A DNA stretch of 64,000 nt from Pseudomonas sp. GD03858 (GTDB taxonomy: Bacteria > Pseudomonadota > Gammaproteobacteria > Pseudomonadales > Pseudomonadaceae): the NCBI RefSeq assembly GCF_029840925.1, contig NZ_JAOCDM010000011.1, positions 1 to 64,000 of the forward strand, written 5' to 3'. The notes under the pieces are model-generated. The model was not told the origin of the DNA and searched no databases. It saw nothing but the letters and a program-made list of their open reading frames with translations. Below, one piece after another: positions 8,605 through 14,461 of this stretch. Made by a program: the position numbers and the translations under genes. Position 1 is the first letter of the stretch. Every line of letters starts with the position of its first letter.

Positions 8605-9099
8605 TCAGAGCGCTAGTCGCATCTTAATGGGCTGTTCAAGCTTGCCACACGTAAGCGTGCACGGCGGGAGGTCTTCGAGGCGGGTAAAACCAAGCTTTTC
8701 GTAAAGTGATCTGGCGGGTTTGTTTGATTCAAAGACACTGAGATCCACCGAGGTGAAGCCAGTCCTTCGGCAATGCTCAATCACGGCGGAAAGTAGAGCA
8801 GATCCATAGCCATTGCGGCGATACTCTCGCTTCACTTGCATCCCCAGAACTCCGATGCTGTCGCTACCGCCAGGTCGACAGAAACTTTCTGGGTAAGCCT
8901 CTGCCGAGCCCACTATTTTCCCACCATGCTCGATCACGTATACAGGCCAAGATTTCTTTACCACTTGGTTTAACGCTCGCTCTATTGCCTCTAGAGGGGG
9001 CGGGGTTGAGCGAGCTGAGTAACGACCTTCGGCATTCACTTCACAAAAAAGCGAATAAAATCCGTTAAGGTCATTTAGGGTGATTTGTCTAACTTCCAT
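8605..9099 (-). CDS. GNAT-family N-acetyltransferase
   Basis: The 164-residue protein shows the acetyl-CoA binding signature of the GNAT fold (V-K-x-EYRRNGYGSALLSAVIEHCRRTG, about residues 90-115) followed by SVFESNKPARSLYEKLGF, the typical C-terminal strand and helix. It would acetylate an amine on a small molecule or protein; the substrate cannot be inferred. An AGGTG site precedes ATG 9099; a GTG two codons earlier is embedded in that site and rejected. A dispersed repeat ends lie close on both sides. Confidence 0.85.
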   Translation of the reverse strand: MEVRQITLNDLNGFYSLFCEVNAEGRYSARSTPPPLEAIERALNQVVKKSWPVYVIEHGGKIVGSAEAYPESFCRPGGSDSIGVLGMQVKREYRRNGYGSALLSAVIEHCRRTGFTSVDLSVFESNKPARSLYEKLGFTRLEDLPPCTLTCGKLEQPIKMRLAL

Positions 9100-9112
9100 G
9101 TTCACCTCATCA

Positions 9113-9150
9113 AAGAAAAAGACAAAAAGGGACGGATTAATTTTTTAAAC
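9113..9150 (+). repeat. GGGGAC-type half-element (diverged)
   Basis: AAAAAGACAAAAAGGGACGG followed by ATTAATTTTTT; a diverged plus-oriented end with two tandem GACAAAAA-like units upstream. Confidence 0.5.
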
Positions 9151-9208
9151 CCATTGGATGCTTCAAACCCCGACCAGCGACAAATAAGCCAATTGGTTGA
9201 TGGCTGAC

Positions 9209-9247
9209 AGCCCTCCGTCATCGAGCATGCCGGGGGGCTTTTGTTTG
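9209..9247 (+). terminator. Orphan Rho-independent terminator
   Basis: An AGCCCTCC/GGGGGGCT stem is followed by TTTTGTTT on the plus strand, but no plus-strand gene ends here. It is probably left over from a deleted gene. Confidence 0.5.
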
Positions 9248-9341
9248 TACGTCACCTGGACGGTTCCACGGAATGTGGCCGGATACTGGAGTCCTACATG
9301 CACCAGAGGCTTGAAGACGACGAGGAATGATCGTGATCGAG

Positions 9342-9371
9342 AAATCCTCCTGGCTCGCCAGGAGGATTTTT
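9342..9371. terminator. Rho-independent terminator at end of the Rap1a-like gene
   Basis: AAATCCTCCTGGC and GCCAGGAGGATTTTT form a 12-bp stem with A and T tracts on either side, so it can stop transcription from both strands. It lies just past the stop of the minus-strand gene at 9393. Confidence 0.8.
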
Positions 9372-9392
9372 CTCCTGAACCGTTCCTGGTCG

Positions 9393-9848
9393 TCAGCTTT
9401 CGCGCTCATAGGACCGCTGTTTTTCAGGGGCCGTTGGGCAAGGGTATGTGGTGAGCATGAATTTGAAAACACTCAGCGTGCTCGGTTGCTCCCGAAGCTC
9501 GCGGGTCATGTTCGCATTCGACCACGCGAGAAATTTTTCTATGACCGCCTTGTGCGTGACCATTTGAGGGATGCAGATAGGGCCACTCAGGTCGGATTGT
9601 AGGATTTTGTAGGCATCCATGTAGGTCAGCGAATCTCGCCAAGTTTTGAACTGCACGATGCACATCAGCATCAACGCCACATCATCCTCGGTAGCTTTAT
9701 CTTGCGGAATATTGATCCCTGAACAGGTATCTAGTAGCCCTTGTCCTGTGGACCAATCGAAACCAGTGGTAGGGATGGCTAGGGCCGGGATTGCGGGGCA
9801 GATCAACACCAAGGGCAAGATCAGGCGGACTACGTGAGACTTTTGCAT
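9393..9848 (-). CDS. Periplasmic Rap1a/Tai-like (T6SS amidase immunity family) protein
   Basis: The 151-residue protein has a cleavable signal peptide (KSHVVRLILPLVLICPAIPALA) and then the pattern G-x-LLDTCSG, C-I-V-Q-F, CIP-x-V and a final YPCP, with paired cysteines. This resembles the Rap1a/Tai family, whose founding members bind and block peptidoglycan amidase toxins of type VI secretion in the periplasm. No cognate toxin gene is present nearby, so it would be an orphan immunity protein or a family member with another role. The start follows GGAG by 8 bases. Assignment rests on pattern, not alignment. Confidence 0.55.
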   Translation of the reverse strand: MQKSHVVRLILPLVLICPAIPALAIPTTGFDWSTGQGLLDTCSGINIPQDKATEDDVALMLMCIVQFKTWRDSLTYMDAYKILQSDLSGPICIPQMVTHKAVIEKFLAWSNANMTRELREQPSTLSVFKFMLTTYPCPTAPEKQRSYERES

Positions 9849-9926
9849 TGGCCAGCTCCACGAAACGCGGACATTACGTCCTGTCGCTACAGTTCTAGCT
9901 GTTTCCAGGCGGCCTTGCTTGCACAC

Positions 9927-9976
9927 CAAAAAGCAAAAAGAGCAAAAAAGCAAAAAGGGGACAGATTTATTTTCTC
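9927..9976 (+). repeat. GGGGAC-type half-element
   Basis: Three to four tandem AGCAAAAA-like units lead into GGGGACAGATTTATTTTC. The opposite end is absent. Confidence 0.65.
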
Positions 9977-10166
9977 AATGGGCGCGGCAGCGAGGCAGTT
10001 ACGGGATTGGTTGATTGAAGCTGCGGAGCGTTGTAGCGGTGATGGCCTGGAATGACCAAATGGCGGCAGCTTGGCGCCTGTTGACACGGGGAGCAGGAGC
10101 ATTCGTCCTCTTTCCACTCGTCCTCGACGGATCATGTGAAGCCCAATCAGAGCACTCCACGCAATA

Positions 10167-10184
10167 GGGCCGCAAAGCGGCCCC
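10167..10184. repeat. Core of a P. putida-type REP palindrome
   Basis: GGGCCGCAAAGCGGCCCC, the palindromic half of the REP seen at 3580-3622, again placed right after the 76-aa gene. Its retention beside both paralogues suggests it was copied with the gene or serves as its 3' end. Confidence 0.7.
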
Positions 10185-10198
10185 GATGATGCGCAGTA

Positions 10199-10429
10199 TC
10201 AGGCTTCAGAAACAGACTCGTCGTTCATCGACTCCAGCTTGCCGAACTGTTCACTGGCCAAACGGCTGATGATCCGGATCGCCTGGTGAATACCCGCCGT
10301 GTTGCGGAAGCTCAGCTGCGGGTTGTGCTCGCACTCCAGCACCTCGTCATGCTGCACCAGCGCCTCGCCGAGCAGTTCGAGGGTCCAGACGTAGCTTTGG
10401 ATGGAGGATAGGCGTTCATGGTCAGACAT
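10199..10429 (-). CDS. Small conserved hypothetical protein, copy 2 (76 aa)
   Basis: Almost identical to the product of 3637-3867, including the ribosome-binding site, the overlap with an upstream small frame and the leader. The near identity of both coding and leader parts, with compensatory differences in the leader, points to duplication followed by divergence under structural constraint. Function unknown; the predicted protein is helical, acidic and cytosolic. Confidence 0.75.
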   Translation of the reverse strand: MSDHERLSSIQSYVWTLELLGEALVQHDEVLECEHNPQLSFRNTAGIHQAIRIISRLASEQFGKLESMNDESVSEA

Positions 10430-10559
10430 GGGGTGCCTCCCGGTGGGTGCGGGTGGCGAGGGACTGACTGTCGATCGGGTGGAAGGTTGGAGATGGGGTG
10501 GCCGCAGGGGTTGAGCGGCGGAGAGCGGATGCGAGGATCCTCAGTATCTTGGTGGTCAT
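10422..10559 (-). CDS. Small leader-linked open reading frame, copy 2 (45 aa)
   Basis: Encodes MTTKILRILASALRRSTPAA and a Ser/Thr/Pro-rich tail, the counterpart of the 48-aa frame of copy 1. The ATG at 10559 is 8 bases after AGGA. The stop (ATGTCTGA) overlaps the ATG of the 76-aa gene, the usual sign of translational coupling. The leader's anti-Shine-Dalgarno loop targets this frame's ribosome-binding site. Confidence 0.5.
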   Translation of the reverse strand: MTTKILRILASALRRSTPAATPSPTFHPIDSQSLATRTHREAPHV

Positions 10560-10803
10560 GCATGAGTTCCTTTCGTTGTGGAACTGCCACCGCTCGCGGC
10601 CAAGCAAGTTTAGGTGGCAGCAGTACGCGGGTTGGCCGACCGGGACGAAAGGGGCCCGGCACACCCGAAGGTGTCCCGCGCACCACCGCCATGACGCGAC
10701 ATCGCGGGCACAAAAAAAGCGCCTGCGATGAAGACTGGGCGCTGTTGCGCCTTTCGATTCCGACCGGCCAAGGTCGCGTCGCCGATGCTTCGGCGACGGA
10801 GGG
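10560..10803 (-). promoter_or_regulatory. Structured two-state leader RNA, copy 2 (complete)
   Basis: In transcript order: hairpin GTCGCCGA/TCGGCGAC (10778-10797); hairpin CGACC/GGTCG with loop TTGGCC (10761-10776); box CGAAAGG (10750-10756); a GCGCC/GGCGC hairpin plus seven U (10712-10742); UUCG hairpin ACACC/GGTGT (10661-10674); CCGGG hairpin whose loop contains CCTTTCGT (10645-10652); box GGCCAA (10632-10637); hairpin CTTGC/GCGAG with loop TTGGCC (10593-10608) inside CTGCCACC/GGTGGCAG; then the Shine-Dalgarno ACGAAAGG (10569-10576). The CCTTTCGT and GGCCAA boxes can pair with either the upstream or the downstream CGAAAGG and TTGGCC boxes. Confidence 0.75.
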
Positions 10804-10832
10804 AATTTATGCCTTGGGGGCTGCTAATGCAA
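10804..10832 (-). promoter_or_regulatory. Sigma-70-like promoter of leader copy 2
   Basis: On the minus strand, TTGCAT (10827-10832), 17 bases, then TAAATT (10804-10809). Transcription from here would begin at about 10797, at the first hairpin of the leader. Confidence 0.45.
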
Positions 10833-11194
10833 GCTTAGGAAGGGCAGAAAAGGCAATGGATGCAGTAGGAAACTGCCCGAAGAGCAGGAATAGTCAGATT
10901 AGCCCTGTGAGGAAATCGGTCTCACTCAGACGAGCATGAGAGGCCCTGCCACAAAACAGATGAAGCTGAATGGAAGAGATGAGCAATCGCAGCAGCGGAA
11001 GGGTAATGACCATGACTTGGTTAGATGCAAGGCTCAATAAGTGCTGAGCATCACCACAGCCCGTGCCTTGTAAGAGCGATGCCACATAGCCACATTCTGG
11101 GTTAGATTAACGCTCGTGTCGTCCGCGGCATGGCGTGGTCTGGTCGCCACCAGGCGCGGTCTTGGCTATTTTGCTCGAGTGTTTAGGTGAACTA
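10833..11194. other. Intergenic region before the kinase operon
   Basis: No gene is supported. Small minus frames here have no ribosome-binding site. The last 100 bases, which turn AT-rich, should hold the promoter of the plus-strand kinase/phosphatase operon; no strong -35/-10 pair stands out. Confidence 0.4.
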
Positions 11195-11950
11195 ATGGAC
11201 GGTTTGCACGGAAACTATCAATATAAGATCGTAGAGCGTATTGGGCAGGGAGGGTTCGGCTATGTTGAGAGGATTGAGCTATTTAATTCTGTCGGGGTAT
11301 TCTGTGGTTACTATGCCAGAAAATGTCTCTTAGGAGAATTCGAAGAGGAGCAAGAAGAGTTCAAACGTCGTTTTGCGCGCGAAGTAACATATCAAGCCAG
11401 TTGCGTACACACAAACGTGGCAAATATTTATTTATGTGACTTAAATTCACCATCACCATGGTTCATTATGGATTTGGCGGACGGAGACCTACACAAAGAT
11501 TTGATGGGCGGCAGGTTAAATTTCGCCGAAAAAATTTCGGCCTTTGACATGGTATTACAGGGAGTCGCACATATTCATGAGCACAAATACTTGCATCGCG
11601 ACATAAAACCTAACAACGTATTAAGATTCGGCAACACTTATAAAGTCTCTGACTTTGGGCTAGTAAAGAACCAAGACACTGCCGCCGAGTCTGAAGTCCT
11701 TACAAAAATCACGAGTGTTATGGGCACACAGAAATACTGGGCGCCTGAAGTTAGTGCCGCAGCACAGTACAGTGTGGCATCCGACATATATTCTCTGGGA
11801 GTCCTATTGGAAGATATGGAGTTTCCTGAGGAGACCGGAATCCTAAGGGTTCTTAGAAAAAGCACGGAGCGTCGTCCGCTAGACCGATATACAACTGTAC
11901 AGGCAATGAGGGATGACTTCATCATAGCTTCCAAGGACCTTGCCAAATGA
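11195..11950 (+). CDS. Hanks-type Ser/Thr protein kinase
   Basis: The 251-residue protein is little more than a kinase domain: glycine loop IGQGGFGYV (residues 14-22), likely ATP-anchoring Lys in YYARKCL, catalytic loop HRDIKPNN, DFG motif (VSDFGLV) and a WAPE segment. All key residues are present, so it should be active; there is no membrane segment, so it is cytosolic. The ATG at 11195 follows AGGTG. It overlaps the next gene, a PP2C phosphatase, by four bases (ATGA). The coding sequence is clearly more AT-rich than the surroundings, a sign of transfer. The pair could be a signalling or defence module. Confidence 0.85.
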   Translation: MDGLHGNYQYKIVERIGQGGFGYVERIELFNSVGVFCGYYARKCLLGEFEEEQEEFKRRFAREVTYQASCVHTNVANIYLCDLNSPSPWFIMDLADGDLHKDLMGGRLNFAEKISAFDMVLQGVAHIHEHKYLHRDIKPNNVLRFGNTYKVSDFGLVKNQDTAAESEVLTKITSVMGTQKYWAPEVSAAAQYSVASDIYSLGVLLEDMEFPEETGILRVLRKSTERRPLDRYTTVQAMRDDFIIASKDLAK

Positions 11951-12705
11951 TTAGCTTACTAGACTCCAGTGCATTTTCACACGCAAAAGAAATTGGCCGA
12001 GTTAATGAAGACGCTATTCTTCCACCGCAACTATTAGGTGGTGGATATCTGATGGCGATTGCCGACGGTGTCGGGTCTTATACTGGTGCTGATCAAGCCT
12101 CTCGCACTGCGATAAATTATATTCGAGAGATACAGTCTCACGACTGGATAACGGGCATTTCATCTGAGAGCATTTTTAGCGAGATCAAGCGGCGCATATC
12201 GGACTTGTCTATTCAAGATCAAAATATTTCCGATGCTGCAACCACGCTAACCTTTTGCTACGTAAACCCTCATGGCATTCGGATAGGGCATATTGGTGAC
12301 TGCAGGGCGTATATTAGAATAGGGATGTCACTAAAGCAGCTTACCGTCGATCACACTCAACATCAGAGACTGATGGATGAAGGCCTCTATAGGGCGCATG
12401 AGCTTAAACTGTTAGGCGGAAAAAACACACTATTTTCAGCCATCTCCAAAAAGCTGGAATTACACTATCAAGATCTATGGTTACCACATTCTGACCTGGA
12501 GCTTCACAACTCCGAAATAGAAATTGTACTAATGTCTGATGGTGCCCATAAAGTTTGGGACATGCGCCCTCGATTTGCGCAAAGTACTATGTCAGACCCA
12601 AACAAGTTCGCATCCAGCTTGAAGAAAAGAATTAACTGGGCGGGGCCAACGGACGACTACTCCTTGGTCTCATCAAAGTTCTTAATCAACAAACTAATGG
12701 CTTAG
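11947..12705 (+). CDS. PP2C-family Ser/Thr protein phosphatase
   Basis: The 252-residue protein carries the metal-binding motifs of PP2C: GRVNEDA near the N-terminus, ADGVGSYTGAD, HIGDCRAYI, LMSDGAHKVW and a final DDYSLV. It should reverse phosphorylation by the kinase whose gene it overlaps by four bases. No membrane segment is present. Kinase and PP2C pairs occur in type VI secretion control and in TerY-type conflict systems, but neither partner set is here. Confidence 0.88.
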   Translation: MISLLDSSAFSHAKEIGRVNEDAILPPQLLGGGYLMAIADGVGSYTGADQASRTAINYIREIQSHDWITGISSESIFSEIKRRISDLSIQDQNISDAATTLTFCYVNPHGIRIGHIGDCRAYIRIGMSLKQLTVDHTQHQRLMDEGLYRAHELKLLGGKNTLFSAISKKLELHYQDLWLPHSDLELHNSEIEIVLMSDGAHKVWDMRPRFAQSTMSDPNKFASSLKKRINWAGPTDDYSLVSSKFLINKLMA

Positions 12706-12729
12706 TAAGCCAGCAAGGGATATTGCTGC

Positions 12730-12927
12730 ATGAAATATCGAGAGAGCAACTTAGATAAACGACTTAGGAATTGGTTTGCAAACGACAACACAAAAGGTTT
12801 GCTCAGAGGCATTGAGATAGCGGAAGGCGGCTTTCGAGGACTAACCAAATTTAAAGTAAATCTCAGTGCAAACGGGGACAGATTTATTTATTCAATCCTT
12901 CTGCCGCCGAGCTGGCTTGAAAAATAA
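12730..12927 (+). pseudogene. Truncated third gene of the kinase operon, probably the N-terminus of an AAA ATPase
   Basis: A start with an AAGGGA site 24 bases after the phosphatase opens a frame reading MKYRESNLDKRLRNWF and then RGLTKFKVNLS. The FRGL-KFKVNL pattern is what precedes the Walker A loop in SMC/OLD-like ATPases. Exactly there the dispersed repeat begins (12874), and the last 18 codons are repeat sequence (GDRFIYS...). The rest of the gene is gone. Naming it an ATPase is inference from about 45 residues. Confidence 0.55.
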
Positions 12928-12937
12928 ATCAGTCCCC
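12874..12937. repeat. Complete GGGGAC-type palindromic element (64 bp)
   Basis: Ends GGGGACAGATTTATTTATTC and GAAAAATAAATCAGTCCCC bracket a centre TTCTGCCGCCGAGCTGGCTT. Its reverse complement aligns with the element at 4176-4238 along its whole length. Tandem CATTTGGGTC units follow the right end. It truncates the third gene of the kinase operon. Confidence 0.75.
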
Positions 12938-12965
12938 ATTTGGGTCCATTTGGGTCAGTCCCTTT

Positions 12966-13062
12966 AAGGGGGCGCGGTAGGAACGGTAGCTATCTGCCGC
13001 GCCCCGCACAGATCCGTAGGTGCGGAACTACCGCATACGGCTCCTGTGTCGAGTACCGACAC
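12966..13062 (-). mobile_element. Group II intron 3'-end remnant (domains V and VI)
   Basis: On the minus strand, 13043-13011 reads GAGCCGTATGCGG, a short loop, CCGCACCTACGGATC: the 33-nt shape of group II intron domain V (consensus GAGCCGUAUGCGGUGAAAG then CGCACGUACGGUUC). It is followed by a hairpin with a 9-bp stem GGGGCGCGG/CCGCGCCCC (12969-13005) in the position of domain VI, with a CCUACC segment that could hold the branch A. The terminal loop and one stem pair deviate, and no reverse transcriptase gene is present, so this is a dead remnant. Confidence 0.6.
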
Positions 13063-13143
13063 AGCACGCGAGTGAGATTGGGCAACTACTGCCCATAACT
13101 GACCACGACCAATACTGAGTTAACTCACAATGAAGGACAGATA

Positions 13144-13650
13144 ATGCTTATCGTATTCAGCGGTCTTCCAGGAACAGGAAAAACCACTATCGCCAAAGGG
13201 CTGGTCGATACGATAGGCGCTTTCTACCTGCGGATCGATACTATTGAGCAAGCGATACGAAACTCCGGTGTACTTGCCCAAGGCGTAGGGCGTAGCGGTT
13301 ACATGGTCGCTAATGAGCTTGCGCTGAGTAATCTTGATCTAGGGCGTACCGTCATCGTTGACTGTGTAAATCCAGTGATCGAAAGCCGACTGGCCTGGAG
13401 CGGAATCTCCTCAAGGGCTGGTGTTCGGTTGATGAATATTGAAGTGATTTGCTCGGACAAAAGTGAACATCAGCGACGTGTAGAAACAAGACTGGGTGAC
13501 ATTCCCGGGCTGACTCCACCAACCTGGCAATCTGTGTTGGATCACGAATATGAAGCGTGGGCTGAACCACCGTTTACGATTGACACGGCTGTGACGTCAC
13601 CGGATCAAGCTGTATCGATGCTCGCTGAACATCTACTGACCGGTGCGTAG
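13144..13650 (+). CDS. P-loop small-molecule or nucleotide kinase (AAA_33 type)
   Basis: The 168-residue protein starts with a perfect Walker A (FSGLPGTGKTTIAKGL, residues 5-20), then YLRIDTIEQAIR and VIVDCVNPV, and later RRVETR, the pattern of stand-alone P-loop kinases related to zeta toxin and antibiotic phosphotransferases. The substrate is unknown. An AAGGACAG site lies 5 bases before the ATG. It stands alone between an intron remnant and a dispersed repeat. Confidence 0.75.
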   Translation: MLIVFSGLPGTGKTTIAKGLVDTIGAFYLRIDTIEQAIRNSGVLAQGVGRSGYMVANELALSNLDLGRTVIVDCVNPVIESRLAWSGISSRAGVRLMNIEVICSDKSEHQRRVETRLGDIPGLTPPTWQSVLDHEYEAWAEPPFTIDTAVTSPDQAVSMLAEHLLTGA

Positions 13651-13705
13651 GGTGCGCCAAGCGCAAAGCGACAAGGTGTGATTGCGGGACGCTTACGGCT
13701 GTCTT

Positions 13706-13772
13706 GAGCGAAAAAGAGCGAAAAAGGGAGCGAAAAAGAGCGAAAAAGGGGACGGATTTATTTTTTCAAGTT
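13706..13772 (+). repeat. GGGGAC-type half-element with tandem GAGCGAAAAAG units
   Basis: Four units of the type GAGCGAAAAAGG run into GGGGACGGATTTATTTTTTC. The end motif is shared with the other copies; the repeated unit is private to this one. Confidence 0.65.
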
Positions 13773-13862
13773 TCAGAGGAAGAAGTAGTCTATTCGCTGC
13801 TCGACTTTCTTCAATCTCAGCCCTGGCAAGCTTCGCACGCTGCAAATGAAGTAGCCATAACG

Positions 13863-13888
13863 AAAAAACCCGCCAGAAGGCGGGTTTT
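13863..13888. terminator. Rho-independent terminator near the left prophage junction
   Basis: AAAACCCGCC and GGCGGGTTTT around AGAA form a 10-bp stem with A and T tracts, so it can work on both strands. Confidence 0.7.
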
Positions 13889-13935
13889 ACGGGGGTTCCA
13901 GAGATTTTGGTAGCTTTCACTGGAACCTGAACTGG

Positions 13936-13965
13936 TGCGGAGACAGGAGTCGAATCAGGCACTTT
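13936..13965. other. Probable left attachment site (degenerate tRNA-Thr 3' end)
   Basis: TGGTGCGGAGACAGGAGTCG aligns with TGGTGCCGGAGACAGGAATC at 52039, with one deleted base and a few substitutions; GGAGACAGGA and TCGAA are exact. Identity is lower than expected for a fresh att site. Confidence 0.45.
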
Positions 13966-14009
13966 TGGCCCAGTAAAATAAGGCTTCTAGATAGCCTAAA
14001 GCCACTAGC

Positions 14010-14033
14010 GTATACCTAAACATATACCTAAAA
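14010..14033. promoter_or_regulatory. Integrase arm-type repeats, left end
   Basis: Two copies of TATACCTAAA (14011-14020 and 14023-14032). The same decamer and variants occur between the integrase gene and the tRNA at the right end, as expected for integrase arm-binding sites. Confidence 0.5.
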
Positions 14034-14101
14034 CGAAAAGTACCCGGTGTCTCGCATTGAGGCGCGGAAAAACTAAAACAGAGGCAGTGGCTTAGATAGT
14101 C

Positions 14102-14461
14102 TCAGTCTTTCTTGATGGGAGACATGATTTCCTTCAAGTAGCCCAGCACTAGGCCACCGAAGGCGCTACTGAAAAGCATCTTATCCATCGACTGGAGCTC
14201 GGTATCTGTCAGCCAGCGCACATCGACGCCGAAAATGGAGCTAGGTCCGGCCAAATGCCAGAACCTAACCATTATCAACAGAGCAAAAAGGACTGCGCCG
14301 AATCTGAGAGCAACAATGGCAAGGGAGTGGACCTCCTTTTGGACCTTTTCTTTAGGGTCTTCAAGGACGCTCTTCTCTTTCTCCGCCTTCTTCAGATCTT
14401 GAGGGGTAGTTTCGAGGGGTGCCGCCGATCCGATGGCGGCAAATGGATCATCCTGCTGCAT
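14102..14461 (-). CDS. Small membrane protein, candidate toxin of a Panacea pair
   Basis: The 119-residue protein has a charged, helical N-terminal third (TTPQDLKKAEKEKSVLEDPK) and two hydrophobic segments (about residues 50-68, LAIVALRFGAVLFALLIMV, and 96-112, SSAFGGLVLGYLKEIM). I know no family for it. It overlaps the end of the upstream Panacea-domain gene by 14 bases. Panacea antitoxins are known to pair with many toxin types, including small membrane-acting ones, so a toxin role is plausible but inferred only from context. Confidence 0.6.
   Translation of the reverse strand: MQQDDPFAAIGSAAPLETTPQDLKKAEKEKSVLEDPKEKVQKEVHSLAIVALRFGAVLFALLIMVRFWHLAGPSSIFGVDVRWLTDTELQSMDKMLFSSAFGGLVLGYLKEIMSPIKKD

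Noticed and set aside
9197..9602. Plus-strand frames across the terminator and the Rap1a-like gene
   Set aside because: They run through a terminator hairpin and lie opposite a better-supported gene with signal peptide and ribosome-binding site.
10312..10713. Longer minus frame over leader copy 2 starting MCPRCRVM
   Set aside because: It reads through the structured leader in a frame that is not kept in copies 1 and 3; RNA conservation explains the sequence.
10894..11085. Minus frame of 63 codons upstream of leader copy 2
   Set aside because: No ribosome-binding site and unlikely composition, although its position next to the leader is noted.
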